From Notospermus geniculatus (lineage: Eukaryota; Nemertea; Pilidiophora; Heteronemertea; Lineidae): 64,000 nt of DNA. Position numbers and translations under genes: made by a program. The notes beneath the pieces were generated by a model. It worked only from the letters and a program-made list of their open reading frames with translations. It did not search any database and had not been told where the DNA came from. Location of the stretch: assembly GCA_002633025.1 (NCBI GenBank), contig NMRB01002279.1:31196-95195 (forward strand). The letters are read 5' to 3'. Shown in pieces: positions 13,901 through 28,900 of this stretch; position 1 is the stretch's first letter; each line of letters opens with the position of its first letter.

Positions 13901-16900
13901 CAACTCACCAATTGACACAAACTGACCAATTCACAAACAAGGTGTGACTGATTATAAACCAAGTAATCATTCATTCTTTATGGTAATTAGCATACCTCTG
14001 TGAATACACATTACTCAGTAATTCTCACCATGGAGGTCTTTATTATACCACCATGTTCTCACATACCTTCTCTTCTCTGCCTATCTAAAAATGCCATTCA
14101 AGAACTTATAATTCTCACCTGTATGTTGTTTTGATGGTAAGAACAGCCTCGTCTAATCTCTTCTTGAGGGTATCAGCAGAGAGGCCTTGGCCAGCATTCA
14201 GGGTTTTAGGGGGATATTCTAGAAATGGAAGATATTATGTTTGGTAAACATGGACAATAAAGTGACTCAGGACAGAAAATGGAATTTCAAGTATAGAAAC
14301 AACTAGGCCTACGCAGACGATACACAGTATGCCTACCTTGACCTGGAGGTGTAAGGACAACAGCATGACCTAGTGCCACCAGAACAGATTGTTCTGCAAG
14401 GCCTATCCTGAGCTTCCCTCCCAGACATCTGATGAGGTATCGTGCTTCTGCGTATCGGCAGGCTATGAACATGGACTTGATCCTGTCAATTTTCTTGTTC
14501 ATCACCTGTTGAAGAAATCCAAAGGTACCCGGTACTCACTTTTAAGCTATCAGAACTGGAAATCAAATCGATCTGATTTGGCAGCAAAAACAGCAGAACC
14601 GCCATTGAATTGAAATTGCTATGATTACTCACAGCATTCCCAGTCATGACAGCTATTTCCTTTAACTTGTTGAACACGGACTGAGCCATCAGTTTGGGAG
14701 GTGCAAACATTGTTCTTTGGTTGCTGCGACTGGTCTGAAAGACAGAATTTGAATATGTTTTATTATGATTACATGTTGAGCAAGGAGACTTCAGGTTGTA
14801 GTATGCTAGGGTTAGACTTCAGCCAGACTTTTCTCAATGCTTCAAACAGAGAAAGTCTAATTTCAGCTATATTTTAGGCTAAGTTGGACCCCAGCATACG
14901 GCCCTTTGTCTCATCAAAGCGAGTGTCTGCTTTTGTCAATCACGCTTAACCAGAGCTGCCAATTTCTACCAAAACACGAAGTACAGGTACTAAAGGGGTT
15001 TTAGATAAAATAGAAGCACAAATTTAGGCGTACCTCGGCAACCAATCCCAAGTCTCCCTTATTCTGAGCGTCATTTTTTATCTTGTCCACACTCCTGCCC
15101 GTAGCCTGAGCGATGGCTCTCATAAGGATGGTCTCTCCAAGGCCTAGCTCGACACCCTCGTAGGCCGGTGCTAGTTTGTTGAGGCAGAGGTAGAGACAGG
15201 GGAGGAGATCGTCGGGAGAGAGGACGATGATTGACCGAAACAGGTTGCAGAGACATTCAATGTTCTTGAGCCTGCAACACCGACAAAACCACATCGATAG
15301 ATTTCGGGCAGATTGGTAAAATTTGCAACGGCATCAAGTGACAGCACTACAGAAGTAAACTGTAGTGTCAGTAGTTGATGCCATCATCATGATCATACAC
15401 TTGTACAGTAGTTGATGCCGTCACAAATTCTACATGTTCCCCAAAACTGATCTTCATGGAATCATTTCAAGCATGAGAAGTTGTTCTTCAGTCAGTCTGA
15501 AGATGGCAGCACTGCAGACTGCTCATTCCTGGCAAGAGCTGACGACAGCAGATGAACTGAAATGATGACTGAAAGTCACTTAGAGGAATTCTTCAGGCAA
15601 AATTCAAAGAGCAATGTCTCTCTTCTTTCTTCAGGTAGGCCCTATGAAGTGTACAAAGGGAAAAATGAGTACGACACTCACCTTGAGCTTTGAGGTTCAA
15701 TATACTCAAAAGTTTTGGCACAGGCCAAGTACGGCACCCTGAAAGTTGATTCACAGAATCAGTAAGTTCATACACCACTCAAAGACGTTTGTGATACTTC
15801 TCCAAATGAAGAGTTGAGGTAGGTACCCATCAAGGTGAGAATAGTTATGATCTGTGGTCAAACATACTTTTCTCCTCTTTTCCAGAAAGCATCATTGATG
15901 GGGTGGTACTTGGAAGCTGTGGGATTGTAGTTCTTGCCATCATCACCACTTGTACTTGTCTTCGCTGGACCGCCAAAGAAACTGCAAAGAGACAATGAAA
16001 GAGGGATCTTTATTGGCTGGATTTGATTCTGTACCGGTATTAACCCTTCGCTGCTGGCTCCATACTGAAAAACGGAGTCAATTTTTGTTAGTTTTACTCC
16101 CAGAATTTGATAGGAGACACTGGTATTAGTGATGTTGATCACAGAAGTCAATCTCTCACATCAAGTCCATGAAATACTCAAGTATCTTGCCACAATTTTG
16201 TACGGTACCCACTCTATAAAGAGTATTTTCAAATGAAAACTTTCACTGCGATGGTGGATCTGTGATTCTTGCCTTGGGCTCATTTCCACAAGAAAACAGT
16301 TACCGTTCATTTGAAACAGTCAATATCGAACATGACGGAGCAGAGATCACGATCACATTCCCTTTTGATCTTAATACTACAAATCTCCAATAGACAGCTC
16401 CATCGACAATTAGCCGTATGTGGATCTTTTTTCCAGAAACCCTACCCCCAGTTTCTCTTTTTCCATCAAGATCTTGATCAACAATACACGAGATTTCTTT
16501 GACTTGTGTCTACGACAAAAAGACCCCTATCAATATCACCAGTGGCCGGTACCATTTCTTTAATCCTTGCATCAATATGGCCTCTATTGATCGTGGCACA
16601 GTGTCCTTTGTACTTTTTTCGTTTCTTTATCACAATAAGAAGTCATACAATATACTAAAGCTGTACCCCGATACGTTTCACTCAATATTCCTATTATGAC
16701 AATTTTGTTTGTGTTGGTCTTTTTTCTAAGATGGTATACATCGAGTTAGCATCCCTTGGACCAAAGGCAACTCTCCACCGATCCTACAGCACGGCCAATC
16801 AGATTCAGAGTCGTACTGCGATGAGATGAGGGACGTCTCCCTTTCAACAGAAGGATAAGATAATCCACCGCACAATTTTTTAGCTCCACTGACATGGGAA

Positions 16901-19900
16901 TCGACAGGGGTGGATCCACAATTTCAGAAAAGAGGGAGGGGGCGCACTATGCTAGAAACATTGAAATTTGTGGTGAATTTCAATGATTTGCTCCAAATTT
17001 CAGAATTTCACAGTCAATTTTACAGATTTGTTGGCCGAAAGGGGGGCGTGTGCCGGGTGCCCCCCCCCTGGATCCGCGCCTGATCGAAATGAGCCAAAAT
17101 GTTGGATCAGTCGATGTTTTTTTTAAGTCAGTTTTGCTAAGTACACAATGTGTTATGAAATGACAGAATGATCTCATGTCATTCTAGAAGTCAAATGTCT
17201 GATGTAGAAGGCACGCCAGAATGCCGTCAGGGCTGAGTATCCGATACATCAGAAGAGTGGTAATATTGATGAAGTGTCAAGGAAGACGCCACATCAGATA
17301 TCTCGGATTTAGCAGCAGATGAAGATATTTGTGCAAGTATGATAGATGCTGACTGCATCTTATCGTAATGTCGATTTCCTTGGGTTGCCAACTCGAACGA
17401 ATTGGTGAAAATTCCGTCACACGCTCAGCTTTATCGACAGAAAACAACAATAGTTTGACGAGCTCCTGACACAAAGTGGGGTCTCATCCTCTAACCATAA
17501 GGCAACACAGATAAATACTTCCTCCAGACATTGCCAGATCCATCATCCATCGAGGCTTACCCGTGACAATCAGGGGCTGGCCACTCCAGACAAAATCATC
17601 CGCGATAACAATGGCTGATTAACTCCACCGCAATTACTTCAAGTGCGAATCATTCCCTTCCCCCTAACTCGGCCTGTCTAATCAACAACGCCATAAATTA
17701 ACGACTCTTGCACGCGGGACTCCCAACAGCACCGCAGTAAAACACAAACTGGTTAAAGTCTTAATCGATACGGAACGTTACAAGGACTAGGACGGATATC
17801 ACCGCGCTAGGCAAGACGGAGACAAGATCTGAGAAGATTGCATCCAGTTAAGACGTCAGGATGAACATCTTGTACAGGGTAAGTTAACTCTTTTCCTTGC
17901 AAATACTGAAACATTTCGACTATGACTGACTGAAATGCTCCTTTCGTCTTTGGAGTCAATGCCAATGAAAGCTTGGAATGCAGGGACCTTGGAACTATAA
18001 AATGTTACCAAGAAGGCCTGGAACTGGCCAAATTGTCCACTTTTCTTAAGAATTTTCTGTTACATCAGTACCCAGAACAGTGCAATTGAGATTTTTGTAA
18101 GTTTCAGCTAAAGAACAATGGTAGCTCAAATGCTGGAATTGATTTTTAATGAATTTTATTTTTTTAAGTATCGGGGGTCACATTTTGGGCAACCCAAGAA
18201 CCATCTGTTCTACACAAAATAACATTTACAAAGCCTCTTGCGATACGACGAACACAAACTGCCAAGCCTATTATTTAGCTGTATTCTGGGAACTGACTGC
18301 AGACGACAGAACGATGAACAGATTTGATAAGAATTTTAGATTATAACAACTGAATAAACATAAACATATTATGATGACCGGGTATTATATCAATTTTTTA
18401 GAATGAAAAGCTGTTGATTTATAAGTTTAAGACAAAATATGTTGCAGTTTTTGAGATTACACTACAGTCTAAGTAGTGCAAGTGCAGACTGAAACAGTTT
18501 GTAGAGTCAACTATCAGTCAGAAGTGAATGCCTGAAGCAAGTTTCCAAAATGTAATCAAAGTGAACCCATCACAGTTGACACTACGATGGTCGGGGTACA
18601 TGTATCATTCGACCAACTGGCTAATTTGATTAGATTTAGGTTTCCACTCGGTTGCCTTGCAACATGATTAGTGGGCGTCATTCATTAGAGAATTGCACTA
18701 GTTTGGGGTTCGTCACCTTGATTTTCTCAACAAAAGGGAAGGACGGTTTAAAACAAAAGAGGGATATAAGATGACAAAACCAGGGATGAATTAGTTTGAT
18801 TCAAGTCATGGAAACTGCTCTAATAATTTGGTAGTTCAACATGTTCAAGGGTTAAGTATTACTGGCAGCTGAAACTCCTTCAAGGGACTCTCACCCAAAT
18901 CACGAGAGCCGTCACCTTCTGTCTTATTGATTCTCATCGTCAATACAGTCCAAGACCACCAGCCCCTTCTTCATAAACGGTAATTTTATTCATTGCCTTC
19001 GAAACAGGATCTCAGACGGGAGGAACTTGCACTACTTCTTAAATCTAGGTATTCATTTTTGCATATCTGATGTGCGCCGTTCAAATTCTCACAAAGGAGA
19101 AAACTAGTTTTTAATTTCAATTTGCAATTTCACAGGAAAGCGAGGCACATACAGAACTGTGATCTGCATAAAGATCTGTAAGATACACATACTCTTTGAT
19201 ATTTTAATATAATCATTGAAATGGAAGTTCCCGCAGAACTCAACATCTTCAAACTCTCGAACAAGAATTCAAAGGCACATGAATTGAGAACAGCTTATAG
19301 TCAATAGTAGAGTGTTTTCCTTTCCGATTCGGACTGGAAGCCAGCCAGTCACTCTTAGTTTTAGCTCGGAAGTCGAGGTATTCAAACAGTGGTTTTTGGA
19401 TTATTAGGCCAGGATGTGGTTCACTCCGACTGTTCTGGTGAGATGTCTTCAGATTTATCAAATGTATTTTTCAAATTTGAAATCATCACTGTTTGTCAGG
19501 TTTTTTATTAGGATTCAATGCGTTTCATTTGGAGTGAGGAAATTTTTGGCGAAACTTTCATAGGATACTACGTCATCTACGTATTTCATTTCAGTAAACC
19601 GAAATTCCTCTTCCTTCGATAGTTTTGAAGTTTTTTCTTATTTCCAGTTCCAGATTGTAACCTTCCTGTCCCTATGTCTGCTGACGATGGGAGGAAAGGG
19701 CATCACCAACGTCCTCGGCAACATCCTAGGACCAGAGGGCAAAACAGGCGAGGAGAATGCAGACAAGACCTGCGTCACTGATACATGTAAATGCTTCCAA
19801 GGGCCAGCAGGAGCTCCTGGTGTACCCGGAGTGCCAGGGATGCACGGGACAAGGGGGAGAGATGGACTGAAGGGAGAGAAGGGCCAACTTGGGGAGCCTG

Positions 19901-22900
19901 GCCTACCAGGGAGTATAGGTAAGTGAAATTCATCAATTAACTGTACCCAAGATGATTCGGATGGCAATGAACAAAGATGTTTTTGTGATGGCCCGGAGGC
20001 AGATAACTGAATTACCAAATGTCTTCTCTAGGTCTAGGCCTACTTTGTTTTGTGTTTTTACGCACAAACTCAACTGGCTCTCTTTGGGCAACTCAACAGC
20101 CGAAAAACTGTGGGCAGTCGTTCGAGTCATTGGTCCCAGCGTAACAAGCCCGACTGAAATCAACAATCCATATGGTGAATTGCATGTTGAGCCAACTTGC
20201 AAATGGAGAAGTGCCTTTTAGTCAGTTTTAACAGCCACATCATATTTGCTGGTTTTTCAGGAGAACCTGGCCAAGCTGGCAACCGTGGCAAAAAGGGCAA
20301 CAAAGGGGACATGGGTGAGAAAGGTGAACAAGGCTACAAGGGCGAGAAAGGGGAACCAGGCACCCCTGGCTATAATGGACTGAAGGGTAGCAAGGGGGAG
20401 CCAGGACAGAGCGCAGGGGCAAAGATTGCCTTCTCTGCAGCACGAGGCAAGAAGTTAGGACCAGTAAGTCAGGATACGATAGTGACATTTGATAGGATTT
20501 TTTCAAACATTGGCGATGGTTTCGATGTGTACACGTCACATTTCGTTTGTCGTCACAACGGGACTTACATCTTCATGACGCACATTCTGGGACAGAACAA
20601 CTTAGACGCATTCGCTTGGATAATGGTGAACAAGAATCATCAACTGCCGCTTCACGGTGACGGACGTGCCGGGTACGGTACAGGGAGTAACACCATTATT
20701 CTGCATCTAAATATGGAGGACCATGTTTGGATTCAGTTGAGTAAGGGATCCGGACTACTCAATGATTATTCCACATTTTCAGGATACATGATTTTTGAAG
20801 ATTAGGTTGTGACTGCTTCGTGCATTTTTTTCGTTTTTAAGAAAGGATTACCAGAACAGAGGGCATTTTCTTCTACAGGCCTATTAGTGGGGACAGGCCG
20901 AACAGGAATAAGAGAAGCACTTGGCTTATGTGAACTTCATTTTTAGGGCAGTTTTCATTTCATTACAACAAGTTCTATTCCACGTTCATTACATTAGTTC
21001 AACTCGCACTGAGTACTACCGGTACTGGTGCCCTCATTGGTGAAGTCATTCAGTGACTGTCCAATCATGCAACAACACACACACCGCATCACGAAAGAGA
21101 GGTACATACTGGAACCTCTCTATCAAGGATACCTTTGCAATTGTCCTTAATAGAGAGGCGTCCTGACTGTAGTTGTCAAAACGAGAAGAATGGGACTGAA
21201 ACTCAGTGTTCTGAGTATTGAGCTGTCCGCCTGACAGAGGTGTCCAATAAGGGAGGTTCCATTCCACACTGAACAGCTTAGTGATAGCATTAGCCATCTC
21301 TCACTGTACAACAAGTTTTATTGTATTTCTTAATGGGAATCGGGAATCGAACCTACGCTTTTTATTTGTATCCACGTAAAATCGACGTTCAATGTTGTTT
21401 GTACAGTTTACTGATGTGAATGTTTTTTCAAAAAAATTTGCACTTCTCAGTTTGATTGAGAACTGAAATACGATGATGTTGATGAAGAGTTTGAGAGCGT
21501 TTTCAAACAAGGAGAAATAGGACACCAAGTTCTAGGAGGTGATAATGGGTGCATAAGGAGGAGGCCATTCCATTGTGTTCTTGTCTTCTGATTGTTGAGT
21601 CAACACGGCCCCTGATGTTTCATGGGTTACGTTTCCTGGTATTTACTAAATCGCCATGGAGAAGTCCTCAGCAAGCTATGGGATATTTTGTAAAAGACGG
21701 ATTTAACCCTCATGGAAGTGCCAGGGGCAACGATCATCAACTTTGAAAAACAAAAACTCAAAAGCTCCTTGCATTGTATCTGCAAGGCACTTTCTTTTCC
21801 TAGGTTTCGGCAAAAAACTCTGAATTCATGAGACACAGAGAATCAAGACGAACAAGACAGAGCACTGTCAGACTGTCTGAAACCTGATAATCCCAGCCTT
21901 TTCTCAGTGAGAGCCGTTTCTTTTGGACAACTCTAGAACGTTGCTTCCAACACATCAAGGATTTGTACAGTCATGTATTGTTGTTTCTTTGTCATTTTAA
22001 AAATACATGTAAAATCATTTCGGAGGTCGTCTCTTTCTTTTAACAGACGTTGCCGAGAAGGATCCACGTAGAATTTGTCACAACTGTCTACCCCACTTAC
22101 AGCTGTTCCTCGGTACTAAAGGGTTCAGAATCACTTGACACCTAAAATCACAGCAATCAGATCCCTTTAAAGCAGTCAAACTCTTCTATTGTTCTGATAA
22201 TCAAGTTAGTCTAATCCCTTCAATGACACTGACAGACTGTTGGCACTTCCAATCAGGCCGATTATGAGTCATTGTGTGGAGGTGCCACAATCAGTGTCAC
22301 ATCCTCACAACCCCTTTGTGCTGGGGATTAGAGTTTATCTCTTTGAAAAGTCACTACGCCAGATGAAATCATGGACAGTATTCAGTAATTAAACAAGCAT
22401 TGTCAAGAGTATCACATGACCATCAAGCTGCATGCAGGTTGTTTAAAACGAAATTGACATCACCAGGCAATACCCGTTCATGGGGGAACTGCTAAATTCA
22501 GGAGACGCGTCAGGTCATTAGGAGCACTTGGCAATACTTGTTCTGTGGAGGAACTGGTAAATTCATGTGAGCGCTTGGGACGTATGACGTCATACCCGTT
22601 CAAGTGGCATAATGATGTCATTTCGTCACATGACGTTGCCAACATCACGGATGATGCGACGGAAATCTCGATGACATCGTGACATCAAAAGGCCTTGAAC
22701 AGCATTGTTATTTTCGTTAATATCTCACTATTTCGAAAACCATAAGTCATATCAAAATTAGGGCTTCGTAAGGACACTTCCCAGGTCTGTCTGCATGTGC
22801 ACACCAAGTTTGGGGGCGATCCGTTCGACAGTCTCGGAGAAAATTGCGAACAAACACAGAAACAAACTCTTGTCAAATTTTATTATAATGCCTGGCCAGA

Positions 22901-25900
22901 GAAATATTGTTTGAATGACAAGGATTTCTACGGGAACTCCAGTTTCCTCCTGCCACACATTTTGCCTAATGTTGTCTGGAGCTTATCACGGCCATATTTG
23001 GCGCTCAACTGTCTTACTTCAATAAATATTGGTTACAATTCACCAGTCAGCACAGAACATTTTGTATCCATCATACAACACAGAACTCACCTCATAGCAG
23101 CTTTCTTATTCTTCTCCGAGTCTTCAACAGATTTCCCTTCATCTGCCTTCTTCTCTTCATCTTTTTCCTCACTTTCACCACATTCCTTTTTCACATCACA
23201 CTTTTCAACCTCCATCTTTGTATCTAACTTAGATTCAGAATCTGACTTTTTCTCCAATTCCTCACTTTTTCCCTTTTTACTTGAGCCCTTACTGTCTTCC
23301 TTCTTTTTTCTACCCCTCTTTTTCTTTTCTGTATCTGGTGTTTTGGTATTTTTAGATCCTTTTTCAGAGTCTTTGTTCGTTCCATTAGTTTTTTTAACGG
23401 AATCCCCCACCCCACTTTTCTCAACAGTCACATCATCCTTAGCACCATTACCTGCTTTCGAAGCACTTTCAACTGTACCCTTACTCTTCTCTGCTGCCTT
23501 TTGACTTCTCCCTGGAAAATATACCCCATGTTTTACATTACCAACACAAATAACATACAATTCACTCAGCACAGCATCACTGTAAGGTGGCCTATAGAAC
23601 ACGTCCTCAAACAATTGGTTAACAACAGAAATGCTACTGTTCCAGACTTTTTTCTGGGCCAGCCTGTAGACACTGATAATCATCTTATTACATTTTACAT
23701 TATAAGATGTCATGAACTGATTCCTCTACGTCCCAGACTATGAAATTTATTGACTATATGAGATAGCGAAGCTTTTGATGAATAGGTTGGAGCCGACCCA
23801 CTTCTTGGACCTCTTGACCTACTCAACGACCATCATCCGGCTGGTTTAGCAAAGAGCGATGAGGTCGTCATGTTCGCTTTCGTAACCATTTTTGTACAAG
23901 GCAGGAATATACCACCATTTGTTTTCCGAAGCGTTCTTTGGGCATAATAAACGACCAAGAAGACCAAAACAAATATCTTCTTTGCTTACATTACAATCAC
24001 TAGGAAAATTGCCCTTGCCATCAAAACGGTCAGGAAATGCTGTGAATTTGTAGAAGCAGGAATGCCCCAGCCTGAGGCTTGAAGCACCCTCTCTGCAAGG
24101 TCCCCCTCTGTGACCAACGACCAAGACAACATAACACTACCACTATGCGTGATTTTTGCATAAATTAAAGGGCAGATAACAAAGGAGACATCTATCTTTT
24201 CAGCAGCACACTATTACATACTGCACTGACATCTGGAGGCAGGGAAGGAAACTACTGCACTCCAAGATCATTAATAATCCTGGCCGAGCTTCAACTTACT
24301 CTTGAAAAGAATTATCGCTCATAACTGCTCTGATCTTTTGCTGTGGGTGTCCCAGTGCTGCCCTGGTATACTCTGGTGCTTGGTCAAGTTTCCAATAGCA
24401 GCCATAATATAACAGGACACTAGATAGGATGCACAACTTGATTCCAGGTATGCTTTAGGCAGTTCAGAAGATTTTTCAACAGGCTCTCGTCGCATGCAAC
24501 AGCTGCTGTAGACCTGACAAGGATGAATATCGCTTGAATCTCGATCCCATTTCGTTCAACAAGTTCCTCGTGTAAGGTCTCTCCCAAAGACCTCTCCTTA
24601 ATTTGGTAGGAATTCAGACAATTCACACTGGTATACCGTGGTGCTTTGATTTATTAGACAAATCCACCAGGAGATAACAGTGCAAGTGCCTTGAGATTGA
24701 AGTCATCGTCCAGTTTGTCATGTTCAATCCCGTCTTCATCACATATGTACGTAGCTTTCTCTAACATGCTGCCGGTTATTTCAACATCACATATGTAGTT
24801 CAACATCAAATTACCAAACGATCAAAAAACGACGCCACACAGGATTCTCACGTCCCATCACAAGCTTTACAAGTTTCACATGAAGTTGACTTCCGTCCCA
24901 TCCTGGTATAACCTGGTGCTTTGCCAGAACAACAAATGGCAACCATGATATACCAGCTTGGGCAGAGGCGATGAGGAGTCATGCAACAATCAACATGATG
25001 CAGGCAGCCACATGCTGGCTGTTAGAGGTATGTTAGTCAGCAGAGTAGAGACACACACGATAGACAACTCTTCAAACGCACTGTGCTCATTTATGACGCA
25101 GCAAATATACAACTGGGTTGCCATAGAAAATATCATTTTTACATGCTTATTTGGAGCAGTATGCGGAATGAGAACAAGAAGCAAGGCATTGGTAGCATTC
25201 CTTTAGCAGTAAGAAGGTTTGGCACATATTGCATGGACCAGATCACGAACTGGTATAACCTGGTGCTTTGATTACAATACAAAGAGCACACAAGATATTC
25301 CAGTTCGCAAAACTGATGCTAGGACAGGGTAAGCCTTGAATGATGCATTAGAGGACTTGTTCAGGAAGGTCAGCTTCTTGCTGAAGCAGGTGTTGCCATC
25401 GTACAAGACATCAGGAAGGTGTCACGGAATGAGGAATTGAGATGGTAGAACGAGGTGGGTTAACGAGAAACTGGTTTGGACATTTTCATGAGTTTCTGGA
25501 TAATGACCTATAAAAGAGAAACCATTCGCTTGTTCTTCTGTTCTGTATGCTATTTTTCAGATAAGAGGTTTAGGTTCCCTTTTGAATGCGGCCTCCACTG
25601 GACAGTCACAATTTGGCAGGATGATCATTGCAAGCAAATGAACTGGTATATTCTGGTGCTTCAGCCGAATAGGTAAATATCACACAGAATATATCAGGTC
25701 ACATGACATGCATGCTACTACGGCGGCAGGCTGTGGCGAGGCTTCACGATAGATGGCACTAGAAGCGATGGATTAATCCACTGCGGCATCGACATCAGAA
25801 GCTTGACAATATACACAACCATTCAAATATTTACAGAAAATCGCTCAACTTACCAATAGTGGAAAATAATAGACCTTCACAGGTAGTTCAACCAAGAGCA

Positions 25901-28900
25901 ATTTACAGACCACATCACCTGAAAACCTGACTTTCCCATACAGGACATGCTGCACATTTATTATTATATTACTCCCTATATAATAGAGTCCAGTATTTAT
26001 TTGCATGCCAAATGAACTGGTATAACCTGGTGCTTTGAACTCATTTGACAATAGCACACAGGATACAACAGGGCACTGGGCAGCAATCCGACAAAACAAC
26101 TTCTAGATCTAAGTTCCAACATTACCAAAGCTTCGACATGGTCGAGATCAGTTTCATTTGTTTCTGAAACTTGTGCAAAATAGTCATATACTTCGGAACA
26201 CCTGTAAGACATTTTAATGACACACCTCAACTTTAACTGGCTGTGGAAAACTTACACAACAGTTCAATCAACTGCAGGCTTTGAACTCCATCAGTTTTTT
26301 AAGATCTGAGGAAACATTATTGGAGTGCAAGATGGTACACTCCACAGACTCCATATCTCTTTTGCAGCATTCCTTGAGCATCATAGGAGTAGTTCATGGT
26401 TGGATGACAGGTGTCCTTTACACCAAATGACAAAGGTTAGCGATTCAAGACAAACATGCTTGAACTGACAGACGTATCCAAAATTTGAAGCCTGAAGCAT
26501 GTACACAAATGTGTCAATATTATGATCCACACATGTCTACGGCAAGCTGATCAACAACCAGCACACAGCAGGATCAAACGCTTTTTAACAAAGTCACAAG
26601 TGTACAGCCAGGACATGTTATGTAACAAGCTGAGAACGGACAGAAATCCAGCCACATTAAACACGTAGTACATTTAAAGCAGACAAATGCATTCACATTC
26701 AAATATGTACAAGAAGCAAGTGCAGTGAACTTGTGATCTGGTATACTTTGGTGCTTTGAACGGCATACAGATAGCACACAGAGTATAACAGGAGACACGT
26801 GGCAAGGACAGTAAAAGCAAGATCTTGAACTTTTCACCGAGTCGAAACTGGAGTTGGCACCACACTCTGCAATGCATCACTTCAGCGTTAAGCAGGCACA
26901 CAGATGGAGAGTGTTTAACCATGCACTGGTTTAGCCTGGTGCTTTGACATGCAAGCAAATAGCCCACAGGCTAGAACAGTTCACAGGAGAAACTACATCT
27001 AGTAAGCGGTAGGTACAGAAATAGCAAATTCTGGCTCCTGTGGTGCAGTCATCATGCATTTTGCCACAAGAAAACATCATATTTTGCCATGAGAGCATGT
27101 CACAGACACAATGATTGAATCAGATCTCTAGCTTTCAGTTTACAAAGTACTTCACAATCACAGATACAGTTATTCACATCTAGCTCCGAGGTTAGAAATG
27201 GAGGGAACAGGCAAGAAATGACATGCTTCAGGAACTGATACAGCCTGGTGCTTTGTAGACTGACAATCCAGTGGCACACAAGGTGTATCAGGGCAAAGAC
27301 ATGACAGAAGGCTTGCTCACATGGCTCAAGCAGACAGAGTACACCGCCACCAAGCAAGGACAATACAATACTCCATGCCAATACACATGATACATGCTAC
27401 TAACTACAGCAATGGCACTCACAAAACGAGTCATTACGGAAGACATGCTGCGATATTTCCAAGCAAGCAAAGCCTGCCACAAGCACTGATCAAACTTGGT
27501 GCTTTGCCTTTCTTACAAATGTCACCAAAGTTTCATCAGTTCTTGAGACAAGCAACATGCACAGGTCAAGGCAAGCAGGTAGTCTTTCATTTACATCACA
27601 AGCCAAGGCATGCTTGTACTTACCATGGCTTCTGGTAGACCATTATTTCAACACATAATTCTCACATGTATCCGAGTGTCAATGATCTGACTCTAAGGGC
27701 AGGCCTTTATCCACAGCAAGTGAACATACTATAACACTGACTAGGCCTAGCATTATACAAGATTATCAGTAGCGGTATCACCCACCTTGGACTGCCTGGT
27801 GTGGAATTCTCCCAACCAGAGAACTGAAATAGCCTGGTGCTTTGGAAGATATGACAAACAGCACACAAGGAATCCCAGTCCACTGGATAGGTTCAGCAGC
27901 TCCGTTCTGGCTTCAGGTTGGGTAGGCCTATTTTAACACAAATCTAGGAAGAGGTTTGAAATATTGACCAAAGTCTCGGCATAATCTTATGATGTATTGA
28001 GAGAACAACATTACAACAGATACAACATGCTTCTTTTGTACATGCGATGCAAGCACCCTGATATAACCTGGTGCTTGGTTCCAACACTGCCAAAGCACAC
28101 AAGATATACCAGGGTTCAAGTAAGGCATTAAGCTCGATTATAACGGTCAGATGCACATTTTCTAATCCTCGTAGTAAGTCCACAGGTTTCCAAACAACCG
28201 AAAACTTGTTGAGGAATCTAGAAGCATGCATATGCCCTGGTATACTGTGGTGCTTGGTCATGTCCCCAAGAGCAACCACTGGATACCAGGGGACAAAGCC
28301 ATGCAATTTTCTCCATTATCTGATACTTGCTACATTGCTGCAGACATGCTACAGGACAGTCCACAGAACAGTAGCCAACATGCAGCAAAGAAACCTGTTT
28401 GGTCTTCTTACAGATGGCCTTTCTAAGATGCAGAATGTATGCACTGCAATATTTGTACAGCTATATGCACTACTTCTCTCATTTCAGGCACAAAACCTCA
28501 TGGTCCTTCCACCATGGTGACAGGTCATTCAAATAGCTACGTCATGCTGACCGACAGCTGCCATCCTTTATATTTCCCAGCGAAAAACCTTCCACAAGTG
28601 TAGTTGATACCACAAGGCCAAGGAGCGAACATAGCATGAACCAACTCGCACACTGGTATCACCTGGTGCTAGTCAACAACTGCACACAACCACACAAGAG
28701 ATACCAGTGAGTGAGGAGGAGGAAGCTTAAAGCACAGTATCAGCATTTTCATGCATTTTTGGCAGATGTGTAGCACTCAATATGCTACACAAGAGACGGA
28801 AAATACGAAGGCCTAGGTCAAGAGTTAGACTCCCAAGATTTCATGCTACCAGCTAATATGTCAACACCAGCTACAGACATAACAATCATTCCAAACAATC

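Noticed and set aside
24359-28711. Could the regularly spaced repeats be a CRISPR array?
   Set aside because: Units are diverged hairpins with 180-720 bp irregular spacing in an animal intron; there is no constant direct repeat, no short equal spacers and no cas gene.
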